Source: JADFUS01 sp964600025
GTDB taxonomy: Bacteria; Bacteroidota; Bacteroidia; Bacteroidales; Rikenellaceae
Direction: 5' to 3'
Length of the DNA stretch: 18,931 bases
Assembly (NCBI GenBank): GCA_964600025.1
Contig: CAZRHJ010000038.1
Coordinates: 1 to 18,931 of the forward strand
Part shown: one piece after another, positions 1 through 7,461 of the stretch
How the letters are laid out: every line of letters begins with the position of its first letter
Numbering within the stretch: the first letter of the stretch is position 1
Notes under the pieces: model-generated
Told to the model about the DNA's origin: nothing
Seen by the model: only the letters and a program-made list of their open reading frames with translations
The model's database searches: none
Translations under genes and position numbers: made by a program

Positions 1-421
1 ATTCAACAAAGATAGGATATTTTTTTCTTACTCCACCTATTTTCTGGATTGATCCAATAAAAAATATATGGGTTAGATAGTACACAAACATAAAATATTA
101 TTTTTTATTATACAAAACAATCAAACACTTTATTCCTAAGATTATTTACTATTATAAAGTATATTTACAAATTAGTATAAATATTTTATAAAAAAGCTCA
201 ACACAAACTCTATATGGTTTTAAATTATAACATTTAAATATTCCAATATCCTAAAATATTAGTATGTAGTCTAAAAATAAAATATGATTGTTCCCTAAAA
301 TATTAAAAAAAATATTTTGTGCATAATTAGCACCGTTAGCAAAAAAAAAAATTAAACATCATTAATAAAGGATTAGTCCTGAAAAACAGCAATAAAATGA
401 GATACATTTTTTCGTGAAAAC
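1..421. other. AT-rich stretch without a confident gene
   Basis: No gene can be supported in these ~420 bases. Most of it is extremely AT-rich with many homopolymer runs, typical of non-coding DNA. The first ~80 bases are less AT-rich and stay open in two frames running to the window edge: a plus-strand frame from base 3 to a TAG at 78-80 (25 residues), and a minus-strand frame starting with ATG at 92-90 (30 residues). Either could be the end or start of a neighbouring gene, but both are too short to choose between. No repeat array, tRNA or strong hairpin is seen before the terminator at 422-450. Confidence 0.6.
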
Positions 422-450
422 AAAAAAAAGGAAGTGAAAAAATCACTTCC
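422..450 (-). terminator. Intrinsic terminator after tRNA-Val
   Basis: A perfect 8-bp stem (GGAAGTGA at 430-437, TCACTTCC at 443-450) encloses a 5-nt loop. Read on the minus strand it is followed at once by a run of eight T (429-422), a textbook rho-independent terminator. It begins 4 bases beyond the tRNA 3' end. No other terminator is visible after the transketolase gene, so this one may also end read-through transcripts from the large minus-strand cluster. Confidence 0.9.
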
Positions 451-454
451 TTTG

Positions 455-529
455 TGGGAACAATAGGATTCGAACCTATGACCCTCTGCTTGTAAGGCAG
501 ATGCTCTGAACCAGCTGAGCTATGCTCCC
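455..529 (-). tRNA. tRNA-Val (anticodon UAC)
   Basis: On the minus strand a complete cloverleaf can be drawn. The acceptor stem GGGAGCA pairs with TGTTCCC (one G-U pair). The D-arm contains AGCTCAGCTGGTT, the anticodon stem TCTGC/GCAGA encloses loop CTTACAA (anticodon TAC), and the T-arm contains GGTTCGAATCC. The discriminator base is A. The 3' CCA is not encoded (the following bases are CAA), so it must be added by the CCA-adding enzyme. A TAC anticodon reads valine GUA and other GUN codons. The gene has its own promoter (545-576) and terminator (422-450). Confidence 0.96.
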
Positions 530-544
530 TTTATTATTGCACTA

Positions 545-576
545 CAAAAGTACAATAATAATATTTACAATCCAAG
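545..576 (-). promoter_or_regulatory. Bacteroidetes-type promoter for tRNA-Val
   Basis: On the minus strand, CTTG (576-573, three of four bases of the -33 TTTG box) is followed after exactly 20 nt by TACTTTTG (552-545), a full match to the -7 consensus TAnnTTTG. Transcription would start near 538, about 9 nt before the mature tRNA. The promoter lies in the 55-nt gap after the transketolase C-terminal gene. Confidence 0.75.
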
Positions 577-584
577 AAAAAAGT

Positions 585-1538
585 TTATTTTCTTTTGATT
601 ACTTTATTAACTGCCTCAATAACAGCGTTTTTGTCTAAGTGGAATTTCTCCATAAGGTTGTCAGGAGTTCCGCTTTCGCCAAAAGTATCGTCGATTGCAA
701 CAAACTCCATAGGAGTTGGCAATTCACGAGCCAATAGAGATGCAACGCTTTCGCACAAACCACCGTTGATGAAATGCTCTTCGGCAACTACTACACAACC
801 AGTTTTTTTAGCTGATTTAACGATTGCCTCACAGTCAAGAGGTTTGATAGTGTGAATATTGATAAGCTCTACTGAAAGACCTTTTTCTTCAAGCTCCTCA
901 ATAGCCTCGATAGCTTTCCATACTAAGTGACCTGTTGCAATAACTGTAACGTCTTTACCTTCGATTAGTTGAAGTGCTTTACCAATCTCAAAGTTTTGGT
1001 CTTCTGGTGTAAAAATAGGAACAGATGGACGACCGAAACGCAAATAAACTGGACCTTGGTGTTTTGCTGCCGCAACAGTAGCTGCAACAGTTTGGTTGAA
1101 GTCGCAAGGATTGATAACTACCATATTTGGCAACATTTTCATCAAACCTAAGTCTTCAAGTATCTGGTGAGTTGCACCGTCCTCGCCAAGTGTGATACCA
1201 GCGTGAGAACCTGCGATTTTAACATTTGAGTTAGTGTAACATACAGCTTGACGAATTTGGTCATAAACACGACCAGTTGCAAAACTTGCAAAAGTACCAA
1301 TAAAAGGAACTTTGCCTGATTGTGCCATACCTGCTGCAACGCCAACCATATTTGCCTCTGAAATACCCATTTGGAAGAATCTCTGAGGGAATTCTTTTTG
1401 TAAACCGTCCATTTTTACAGAACCTGCAAGGTCTGCACACAATGCGACTACATTTTCGTTCTCTTGTGCTGCTTTAACAAGCCCTACACCAAAACCAGAA
1501 CGTGTATCTTTTTTTCCTGTCGGATTAAATCTTTTCAT
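585..1538 (-). CDS. tktB: Transketolase, C-terminal subunit
   Basis: This is the C-terminal half of a split transketolase: the pyrimidine-binding and C-terminal domains that, with the neighbouring N-terminal subunit, transfer two-carbon ketol units in the non-oxidative pentose phosphate pathway using thiamine diphosphate. The segment GISEANMVGVAAGMA carries the conserved glutamate (E61) that activates the cofactor's aminopyrimidine ring. GSHAGITLGEDGATHQ and the YLRFGRP region are also typical. I start at the ATG at 1538, giving 317 residues; an in-frame TTG at 1559 would add only seven residues that family members do not normally have. It follows the N-terminal subunit gene by ~52 nt and is probably the last gene of the minus-strand cluster. 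The two-gene split is common in Bacteroidota, Firmicutes and archaea. The symbol is used loosely and does not imply orthology to E. coli TktB. Confidence 0.93.
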   Translation of the reverse strand: MKRFNPTGKKDTRSGFGVGLVKAAQENENVVALCADLAGSVKMDGLQKEFPQRFFQMGISEANMVGVAAGMAQSGKVPFIGTFASFATGRVYDQIRQAVCYTNSNVKIAGSHAGITLGEDGATHQILEDLGLMKMLPNMVVINPCDFNQTVAATVAAAKHQGPVYLRFGRPSVPIFTPEDQNFEIGKALQLIEGKDVTVIATGHLVWKAIEAIEELEEKGLSVELINIHTIKPLDCEAIVKSAKKTGCVVVAEEHFINGGLCESVASLLARELPTPMEFVAIDDTFGESGTPDNLMEKFHLDKNAVIEAVNKVIKRK

Positions 1539-1590
1539 CTCGAAATTTTTAAAAATCAAATAAAAATGTTAGTTTAAAACGTGAGTAATA

Positions 1591-2433
1591 CTAATAATCA
1601 CCATCTGTTTCTTCAAGTTGAGCAAGTGCTTTAACTTTTTGCTCTTGTGATGGAGCTTTACCGTGCCAAGCGTTTGTACCACACATAAAATCAACACCTT
1701 GACCCATATTTGTTTTCATCAAAATCATACGAGGTGCATTAACTTTTTCGTTTTGTGTTTGTTCCAAAGCAGCAACTAATTCCGCCATATTGTGGCCATC
1801 TACTACTCTAACGTCCCAACCAAAAGCTTTCCATTTTCCTTCGTAATCACCCAAACTAACTACCTCATCACAAGTTCCGTCGATTTGTTGATTGTTCCAG
1901 TCGATAATTGCTACAAGATTATTGATTTTTTTGGCACCTGCATACATTGCAGCTTCCCAAACTTGACCTTCTTGTGTTTCGCCGTCGCCCATCAAAACGT
2001 AAACTAATTTATCGTCTGAATTCATTGTTTTGACTTGTGCAAAACCTATTGCATTTGAAAGACCTTGACCAAGTGAACCTGATGCCATTCTAACGCCCGG
2101 TAGGTGTTTTACAGGTGTTGGGTGTCCTTGCAAACGTGAACCTAAGATACGAAAAGTTCCAAGTTCTTCTTTTGGGAAAAAGCCTGAACGTGAAAGAACA
2201 CTGTACCATACTGGTGAGATATGGCCGTTTGACAACAAGAATACGTCTTCGCCTTTACCATCAATAGTAAAGTTTTCTGGTTTGTATCTCAAAACTTTGA
2301 AATAAAGTGCAGTCATTAAATCTGCACAACCAAGACTACCCCCTGGGTGGCCAGATGAAACATCTGCAACCATACGAACAATATCACGTCTTACCTGTGA
2401 TGCCATTCTTTCTAAATCTTTAATCTCTTTCAT
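1591..2433 (-). CDS. tktA: Transketolase, N-terminal (TPP-binding) subunit
   Basis: This 280-residue protein is the thiamine-diphosphate-binding half of the split transketolase. The thiamine-diphosphate motif runs from GDG (149-151) to NN (180-181), spaced as in the family, and coordinates Mg2+ and the diphosphate. SGHPGGSLG (27-35) and the GSLGQGLSNAIG segment (119-130) are also characteristic. It should work only as a complex with the product of the gene 52 nt downstream. It starts at an ATG 20 nt after the permease gene stop, consistent with co-transcription. Sugar-phosphate transfer is the expected reaction. A dedicated role, for example in a biosynthetic pathway, cannot be excluded from sequence, but with core neighbours housekeeping is more likely. 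Confidence 0.94.
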   Translation of the reverse strand: MKEIKDLERMASQVRRDIVRMVADVSSGHPGGSLGCADLMTALYFKVLRYKPENFTIDGKGEDVFLLSNGHISPVWYSVLSRSGFFPKEELGTFRILGSRLQGHPTPVKHLPGVRMASGSLGQGLSNAIGFAQVKTMNSDDKLVYVLMGDGETQEGQVWEAAMYAGAKKINNLVAIIDWNNQQIDGTCDEVVSLGDYEGKWKAFGWDVRVVDGHNMAELVAALEQTQNEKVNAPRMILMKTNMGQGVDFMCGTNAWHGKAPSQEQKVKALAQLEETDGDY

Positions 2434-2453
2434 TTTTGGTTATATTATATTGA

Positions 2454-3548
2454 TTATTTGTCTATACTGTCTGTAAGTTTGCGAACTACTCGCAAGTTAT
2501 TAAAAAATTCTCGTGCAAACACTCTGAGTGTTGTATATACTGGAATTGCCAAAAGCATTCCCCATACTCCTGCTACGCTACCTGCCATTAAAATAACAAT
2601 AAAAATCTCTAAGGGGTGGGCTTTAACACTTGTTGAGTAAATATATGGTTGAAGAATTACATTGTCGAAAATCTGGAATATTGAGAAAATACTAATTGAG
2701 AAAATCATTAGGCTCTCTAAGCTACCTGAAAATACAGAAACTGCAATTAAAGTTCCAACAACAGCACCAATTAAAGGGCCTATATATGGAATAACATTCA
2801 AAACGGCTGAGATAAGTGCGATTATCATAGAGGTATTGAAATCAAGTCCAAAGATATAAAAACCAACTGTTACGATAATGAATTTGATAGTTGATTCCAT
2901 CAAAAGTCCCAAAAAGTATTTAGATAATAATTTGATTGAAGATGCAACAGAGGTGCGTATTCTTTGCTCGTATTTGAGTGGGAAAACAGATGTCAAACCA
3001 TCTACAAACAAAGAGTTTTCTTTTAGGAAAAAGAAAGTAATAAAAAATATTGAAAATGAAGCTACGATAGCATTTGTTGCAAAATCTATTAACGAACCAA
3101 TATTGCTAAGTGTGGTTTGTAGTAAACTCGAAAAACGTGAACTTATACCAGAAACAATATCTTCGGTATGCAACAAAAACTCATCACTTGCATAAAGTGC
3201 AATAAAATCATTGATTTTTTGGATTGGAGTACGAACAATCGTATTAAAATCAATTAAATGTGAATTTTGGAAAATAGAAAACTTGGAAAATATAACTGGA
3301 ATAATTATATCTATGATTAGAATAAATGCTCCAAAGAATAACAATAAAACAGTAGTTGCACCAATCCAACGAGGTACAAATTTGTCTTTTATTTTGACGT
3401 TTGAGATTAAGTCCATCAAGGGTTTGCCCAATAAAGACAACACGAAAGACACTATGATATACAATACTATACTACTGAAATACCATATCAGAAAAAGTGA
3501 AACTGCTGTAATTGCAGAAACTATAACATAGCGTTCTATTCTCCCCAT
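2454..3548 (-). CDS. AI-2E/PerM-family membrane protein
   Basis: The product has 364 residues with about eight hydrophobic segments: two near the N-terminus, one around residues 65-90, a long soluble stretch around 90-155, then clustered helices to the C-terminus. The arrangement, the PYIGPLIGAVVGT segment and the C-terminal GVWGMLLAIPVYTTLRVF segment match the AI-2E transporter (PerM/TerC-like UPF0118) family of inner-membrane proteins. Known members include E. coli TqsA and Na+/H+ antiporters, so the substrate cannot be deduced; quorum-signal export should not be assumed. It begins 14 nt after psd and ends 20 nt before the transketolase N-subunit gene, so it is probably part of the same transcript. 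Confidence 0.85.
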   Translation of the reverse strand: MGRIERYVIVSAITAVSLFLIWYFSSIVLYIIVSFVLSLLGKPLMDLISNVKIKDKFVPRWIGATTVLLLFFGAFILIIDIIIPVIFSKFSIFQNSHLIDFNTIVRTPIQKINDFIALYASDEFLLHTEDIVSGISSRFSSLLQTTLSNIGSLIDFATNAIVASFSIFFITFFFLKENSLFVDGLTSVFPLKYEQRIRTSVASSIKLLSKYFLGLLMESTIKFIIVTVGFYIFGLDFNTSMIIALISAVLNVIPYIGPLIGAVVGTLIAVSVFSGSLESLMIFSISIFSIFQIFDNVILQPYIYSTSVKAHPLEIFIVILMAGSVAGVWGMLLAIPVYTTLRVFAREFFNNLRVVRKLTDSIDK

Positions 3549-3562
3549 AACTATGGAATTAA

Positions 3563-4222
3563 TTATCGTTTATCAGCGAACTGTGCAAGGATAGTTTGTG
3601 AACCAGTAACTTTTTGGTTTAGTTTGACTTTTACCTCAACATCAAGAGGTAAATATAAATCGACCCTCGAACCAAATTTAATAAATCCCATTCTATCGTT
3701 TTGCTTAATAAATTTATCAGTTTTGGCAGAACATACAATTCGTCGTGCTATCAAACCAGCAACTTGTCTAAGTAGGATTTGTCTGTTTGCATCTCGCAAT
3801 ACAACAGTTGTACGTTCGTTTTCGGTAGAGGATTTTGGGTGCCAAGCAACCATAAATTCTCCTTGATGATGTTTGAAATATTCCACTTCACCTGCCATTG
3901 GATACCAGTTGGCGTGAACATTATTTACAGACATAAATACAGATATTTGTAAACAATCACGTTTAAGATATTCGTCCTCGTACACTTTTTCACACACTAC
4001 AACAGTTCCGTCCGCTGGTGAGAATATTGAGTTTGGCTCACTCTGACGTTCTCGGTGTGGAAGCCTAAAAAATCTAATTACAAAACCTGCAATAAGCAAT
4101 AGTAAAGATGAAATAACTATTGCACAAGTACTTGAAAACAACACAAAAGACAAGATACCAAGTACCACTGCCCCTATCAGTGTATTTCTAATAATAATAT
4201 ACCCTTCTTTTTCTATTTTCAT
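3563..4222 (-). CDS. psd: Phosphatidylserine decarboxylase proenzyme, short type
   Basis: This enzyme converts phosphatidylserine to phosphatidylethanolamine at the inner membrane. The 219-residue protein has two N-terminal hydrophobic segments (about 10-50), then the conserved FSPADGTV motif, the SVNNVHANWYP region and, near the C-terminus, KFGSRVD. The G184-S185 bond is the expected self-cleavage site, which makes the pyruvoyl prosthetic group on the small alpha chain. The length and FGSR (rather than LGST) site mark the short, archaeal/Bacteroidetes-type Psd. The ATG at 4222 is preferred: the alternative TTG at 4243 would overlap cdsA by 11 nt and adds seven poorly conserved residues. Position directly after cdsA makes sense, since CDP-diacylglycerol feeds phosphatidylserine synthesis. 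No phosphatidylserine synthase gene is visible here. Confidence 0.93.
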   Translation of the reverse strand: MKIEKEGYIIIRNTLIGAVVLGILSFVLFSSTCAIVISSLLLLIAGFVIRFFRLPHRERQSEPNSIFSPADGTVVVCEKVYEDEYLKRDCLQISVFMSVNNVHANWYPMAGEVEYFKHHQGEFMVAWHPKSSTENERTTVVLRDANRQILLRQVAGLIARRIVCSAKTDKFIKQNDRMGFIKFGSRVDLYLPLDVEVKVKLNQKVTGSQTILAQFADKR

Positions 4223-4232
4223 TTTAAAAAAT

Positions 4233-5036
4233 TTACAAAACAATTATGTAGTTTGTATAAATATGAGAAATTATAAAATATGCGAATGATGCAAAATAAA
4301 GTGCATCAAATCTATCTAATATACCACCGTGCCCCGGAATAATATTACCCGAGTCTTTGATTCCTACTGAGCGTTTCATTAGAGATTCAAATAAATCTCC
4401 AAAAACAGCCGAAACCGACAATATTGCAGCAACCACAATCCAATATATATAGTTATGGTCTGGACTATAATAGCCAAACACTGTACTAAATGCTACAACA
4501 AAGAAAAAACCGCCCCAGAATCCTTCCCAAGATTTTTTTGGTGAAATTCTCTCAAAAAGTCGTCTTTTACCAAGAGTAGAACCGACTAAATAAGCTCCTA
4601 CGTCGTTTATCCACACAAATATAATCACTGCAAAGATAGCAAATATATCGTATGTAGTGAGTAAAATCATAGGCAAAATAGTATATAGCACAGAAAACAC
4701 CTCGTAAGTAATTGATTCCAAAGGGTTTTCGTTCTTACGATAAAGTTCTGTAATTGTTCTGTGTAAAAAATATAAAACAATTAGAGGAATAATTGCCCCA
4801 ACTAATCCAACATAGAACAATATCAGACCTACAATAGAGTATATTATTGGAAAATAAGGAATTACACGAATATTATTTTTTTTGTAAATACCCAAAAATT
4901 CCCAACAACCAAGAAGTCCAATTAACGACAATATTGTATAGCGAGAAAACTCACTATACAATATCGAAGCAATTATCACAAAAACCAGCACAAGTCCACT
5001 GATTGAACGTATAATTAAATTTTTATTTAAAGCCAT
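4233..5036 (-). CDS. cdsA: Phosphatidate cytidylyltransferase (CDP-diacylglycerol synthase)
   Basis: It makes CDP-diacylglycerol from phosphatidic acid and CTP, the branch point of phospholipid synthesis in the inner membrane. The 267-residue protein is almost entirely hydrophobic helices. It contains the complete family signature at residues 218-244 (S-x-M-K-R, K-D-S-G, P-G-H-G-G and D-R-F-D), with the acidic residues thought to bind the metal and CTP. The WEGFWGG segment is also typical. Its start is 11 nt after ftsH and its stop lies 10 nt before the preferred psd start, indicating one transcript. The order rsfS-ftsH-cdsA is, as I recall, common in Bacteroidota. Confidence 0.95.
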   Translation of the reverse strand: MALNKNLIIRSISGLVLVFVIIASILYSEFSRYTILSLIGLLGCWEFLGIYKKNNIRVIPYFPIIYSIVGLILFYVGLVGAIIPLIVLYFLHRTITELYRKNENPLESITYEVFSVLYTILPMILLTTYDIFAIFAVIIFVWINDVGAYLVGSTLGKRRLFERISPKKSWEGFWGGFFFVVAFSTVFGYYSPDHNYIYWIVVAAILSVSAVFGDLFESLMKRSVGIKDSGNIIPGHGGILDRFDALYFASFAYFIISHIYTNYIIVL

Positions 5037-5047
5037 TATAAAGTTTT

Positions 5048-7000
5048 TTAAGTCAGAGTATCTTCATCTTGCGGTTTAGCATCTTCTATCAATTCTGCTT
5101 CTTCTGCCATTACTTGCTCCCCAAGAGTTTTCCCTTTACGCTTACCAAAGATTCTTTCTAAATCTTCTGCAAACACAACTTCTCTTTCCAAAAGCAACTC
5201 GGCAAGAGTTCTAAGACCGTCTTTGTAAGTAGTCAAAATATTCTTAGCAGCATTATATGCCTCGTCTATTAATTCTTTACTTTCTTTGTCAATAATCTGA
5301 GCTGTTATTTCACTGTATGGCTTAGTAAACATATCACTACCACCAGAATTATAGTAACTTGTGTTTGCTACCTCACTACCCATACCATAATATGCAATCA
5401 TTGCATAGGCTTGTTTTGTAGCACGTTCCAAGTCATTCAAAGCACCTGTCGAAACCTCTCCAAATGTTAATTCCTCCGACGCACGTCCACCCAAAAGTGA
5501 TGACATTTCGTGCATTAGTTGATTTTTTGTAGTGATTTGACGTTCGCCCGGCAAATACCAAGCTGCACCAAGAGCCTTTCCACGAGGAACAATCGTAACC
5601 TTGATTAGTGGGTTGGCGTGTTCTAACATCCAACTAACTGTGGCGTGACCAGCTTCGTGATAAGCAATGGTACGTTTCTCGTCTGGTGTAATAACCTTAC
5701 TTTTACGCTCCAAGCCACCAATAATACGGTCTATCGCATCTAAGAAATCTTGTTTTTCTATAAAAGATTTGTTTTTACGAGCTGCTATCAAAGCTGCCTC
5801 ATTACACACATTTGCAATATCTGCACCAGAGAAACCAGGAGTTTGTTTTGCAAAGAAATCCTTATCAAAATCATTTCCAAGTTTTAGTTTACGGATATGA
5901 ACATCTATAATCTCAGCACGCTCTTCTTGATTTGGAAGTTCTACATTGATTTGTCTGTCAAAACGACCTGCACGCATCAAAGCCTTGTCCAAAATATCTG
6001 CACGGTTTGTTGCAGCAAGAAGAATAACACCAGAGTTAGTACCAAAACCGTCCATTTCTGTCAAAAGTTGGTTTAGGGTGTTTTCTCGCTCGTCGTTAGA
6101 AGAATAACCGCCGTTTTTACTTCTTGCACGACCTATTGCGTCAATCTCGTCAATAAATACAATACAAGGTGCTTTCTCTTTTGCTTGTTTGAATAAGTCA
6201 CGTACACGTGATGCACCTACACCGACAAACATCTCAACAAAATCAGAACCACTAATCGAGAAAAATGGGACATCTGCCTCACCTGCTACGGCTTTTGCCA
6301 AAAGAGTTTTACCAGTTCCCGGAGGGCCTATAAGCAATGCTCCTTTTGGGATTTTACCACCAAGATCGCTATATTTCTTTGGATTTTTAAGAAAATCCAC
6401 AATTTCCATAATTTCAATTTTAACCTCTGCAAGACCTGCTACGTCCTTGAAAGTTATTTTGTTTTGAGAGTTTTTGTCGTAAACTTGTGCTTTTGCTTTA
6501 CCAACATTAAACACATTTCCACCACCACTGTTTCCTCCACGTGACATACGTTTCCATATAACTACCCAAATAAGGATAATTATGATGATTGGAAGGAAAT
6601 TTGAAACACCTAACCAAAAATTACCTTCGTCCTCAAATTCAAGAGGAATAGTATCAATGTTTTTCTGAGCTTTTTCGAAATCGTTTTGGAATTTCTCCAA
6701 AGACCCAAAAAGAAAGTAAAATTGTGCATCTGAATTAGATGTAGGGATAGTTTTAAATTCTTTGATATTTGAAAGAGAATCTATTGCATCTTTTTTGATA
6801 TATACATTAGCTTTCTTTTCGTTTATTACAATTACTTTTTCTACTATATTTTTAGATATAAGTTCATTTTTGACTATATCCCAAGAAGTCTTGATTGGGG
6901 CAGTTTGAGTACCAAACCACGACCAAGCAATTATACCCACAACAGCAACTATATAGGGTATGAGTGTGTATGAACCAAAATTCTTTTTCTTATTTGCCAT
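5048..7000 (-). CDS. ftsH: ATP-dependent zinc metalloprotease FtsH
   Basis: FtsH is a membrane-anchored hexameric AAA+ protease that degrades misassembled membrane proteins and short-lived regulators. The 650 residues show TM1 (about 13-30), a periplasmic domain, TM2 (about 132-149), Walker A GPPGTGKT (225-232), Walker B IVFIDEID (280-287), and the second region of homology with ATNRADILDKALMRAGRFDR. The zinc site HEAGH (448-452) has D523 in the GALNDLERAT segment as likely third ligand. The LGAAWYLP loop takes the place of the LGxTxxLP seen in many bacteria. The C-terminal tail is acidic. It is 50 nt downstream of rsfS, and that gap contains an inverted repeat (7014-7043). In E. coli FtsH controls lipid A synthesis; its position upstream of cdsA and psd suggests coordination with envelope lipid supply, but that is inference. 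Confidence 0.97.
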   Translation of the reverse strand: MANKKKNFGSYTLIPYIVAVVGIIAWSWFGTQTAPIKTSWDIVKNELISKNIVEKVIVINEKKANVYIKKDAIDSLSNIKEFKTIPTSNSDAQFYFLFGSLEKFQNDFEKAQKNIDTIPLEFEDEGNFWLGVSNFLPIIIIILIWVVIWKRMSRGGNSGGGNVFNVGKAKAQVYDKNSQNKITFKDVAGLAEVKIEIMEIVDFLKNPKKYSDLGGKIPKGALLIGPPGTGKTLLAKAVAGEADVPFFSISGSDFVEMFVGVGASRVRDLFKQAKEKAPCIVFIDEIDAIGRARSKNGGYSSNDERENTLNQLLTEMDGFGTNSGVILLAATNRADILDKALMRAGRFDRQINVELPNQEERAEIIDVHIRKLKLGNDFDKDFFAKQTPGFSGADIANVCNEAALIAARKNKSFIEKQDFLDAIDRIIGGLERKSKVITPDEKRTIAYHEAGHATVSWMLEHANPLIKVTIVPRGKALGAAWYLPGERQITTKNQLMHEMSSLLGGRASEELTFGEVSTGALNDLERATKQAYAMIAYYGMGSEVANTSYYNSGGSDMFTKPYSEITAQIIDKESKELIDEAYNAAKNILTTYKDGLRTLAELLLEREVVFAEDLERIFGKRKGKTLGEQVMAEEAELIEDAKPQDEDTLT

Positions 7001-7013
7001 TTTATTTTTTTAA

Positions 7014-7043
7014 TTATCGTTTAGACTTATAAAAAAACGATAA
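7014..7043. repeat. Inverted repeat between rsfS and ftsH
   Basis: TTATCGTTT (7014-7022) and AAACGATAA (7035-7043) form a perfect 9-bp inverted repeat with a 12-nt spacer, filling most of the 50-nt gap between rsfS and ftsH. As RNA the stem has only two G-C pairs and is not followed by a U-run on the minus strand, so it is a poor terminator. It could be a binding site for a dimeric regulator or a weak processing or attenuation structure. Function is unknown. Confidence 0.5.
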
Positions 7044-7050
7044 ACATTTA

Positions 7051-7401
7051 CTAATATTGTGTTTGAATTTTAGTAGTTGGAGCGTCAGACCATAGCTCGT
7101 CCAAACCATAGAACTCACGTGTTTGTTTTTCAAAAATATGAACAAATACATCTCCATAGTCAAGAATAATCCAAACACCATTCTCACGACCTTGAATACG
7201 CAATGGTTTTTCGTGGTGTTTTTCTATCATTTGCTTTTCTACTTCGTTGTAGATTGCATCTGTTTGTGATGTTGATTGAGCTTCGCAAACGATAAATGCA
7301 TCGCAAATTGTACCTTCAACCTCTGACAAGTCTATTACAGAAATGCCTTCTCCTTTTTTCTCTTCAATAGCTTCTACTATTGTTTTGTATGTTTCTTTCA
7401 T
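7051..7401 (-). CDS. rsfS: Ribosomal silencing factor RsfS
   Basis: RsfS binds ribosomal protein uL14 on the 50S subunit and blocks joining with 30S, saving energy in stationary phase or starvation. The 116-residue product covers the usual whole length of the family. It contains the conserved CDAFIVCEAQSTSQTDAI segment followed by W-I-I-L-D-Y-G-D-V-F-V-H-I-F, the RsfS/DUF143 core, ending in the FYGLDELW motif. The ATG is preceded by a near-perfect promoter (7429-7460) whose predicted start gives a leader of only ~20 nt. It is the first gene of the minus-strand cluster that continues into ftsH, 50 nt downstream. Confidence 0.95.
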   Translation of the reverse strand: MKETYKTIVEAIEEKKGEGISVIDLSEVEGTICDAFIVCEAQSTSQTDAIYNEVEKQMIEKHHEKPLRIQGRENGVWIILDYGDVFVHIFEKQTREFYGLDELWSDAPTTKIQTQY

Positions 7402-7428
7402 TCAAAAATAAATTTTCTTTTTAATTGG

Positions 7429-7460
7429 CAAAGTTACCAAAATTTTATTGATTTATCAAA
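7429..7460 (-). promoter_or_regulatory. Promoter of the rsfS-ftsH-cdsA-psd cluster
   Basis: On the minus strand TTTG (7460-7457) is followed after 20 nt by TAACTTTG (7436-7429), an exact match to both boxes of the Bacteroidetes sigma-70-type promoter. The start would be near 7422, about 20 nt before the rsfS ATG. It sits entirely in the 60-nt gap between folC and rsfS, which argues that the cluster downstream is transcribed independently of folC. No terminator separates folC from it, so read-through is possible. Confidence 0.85.
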
Positions 7461-7461
7461 A

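Noticed and set aside
1..92. Partial genes at the left edge in either direction
   Set aside because: Both open frames are 25-30 codons long with no recognisable motif, so neither can be claimed as a gene.
595..855. Plus-strand open frame inside the transketolase C-subunit gene
   Set aside because: It is antisense to a well-conserved gene, lacks a promoter and has no recognisable domain; it is a shadow frame.
2458..3531. Several plus-strand open frames opposite the AI-2E-family gene
   Set aside because: They mirror a hydrophobic gene on the other strand, whose T-rich codons leave few stops on the reverse strand; no motif or start signal supports them.
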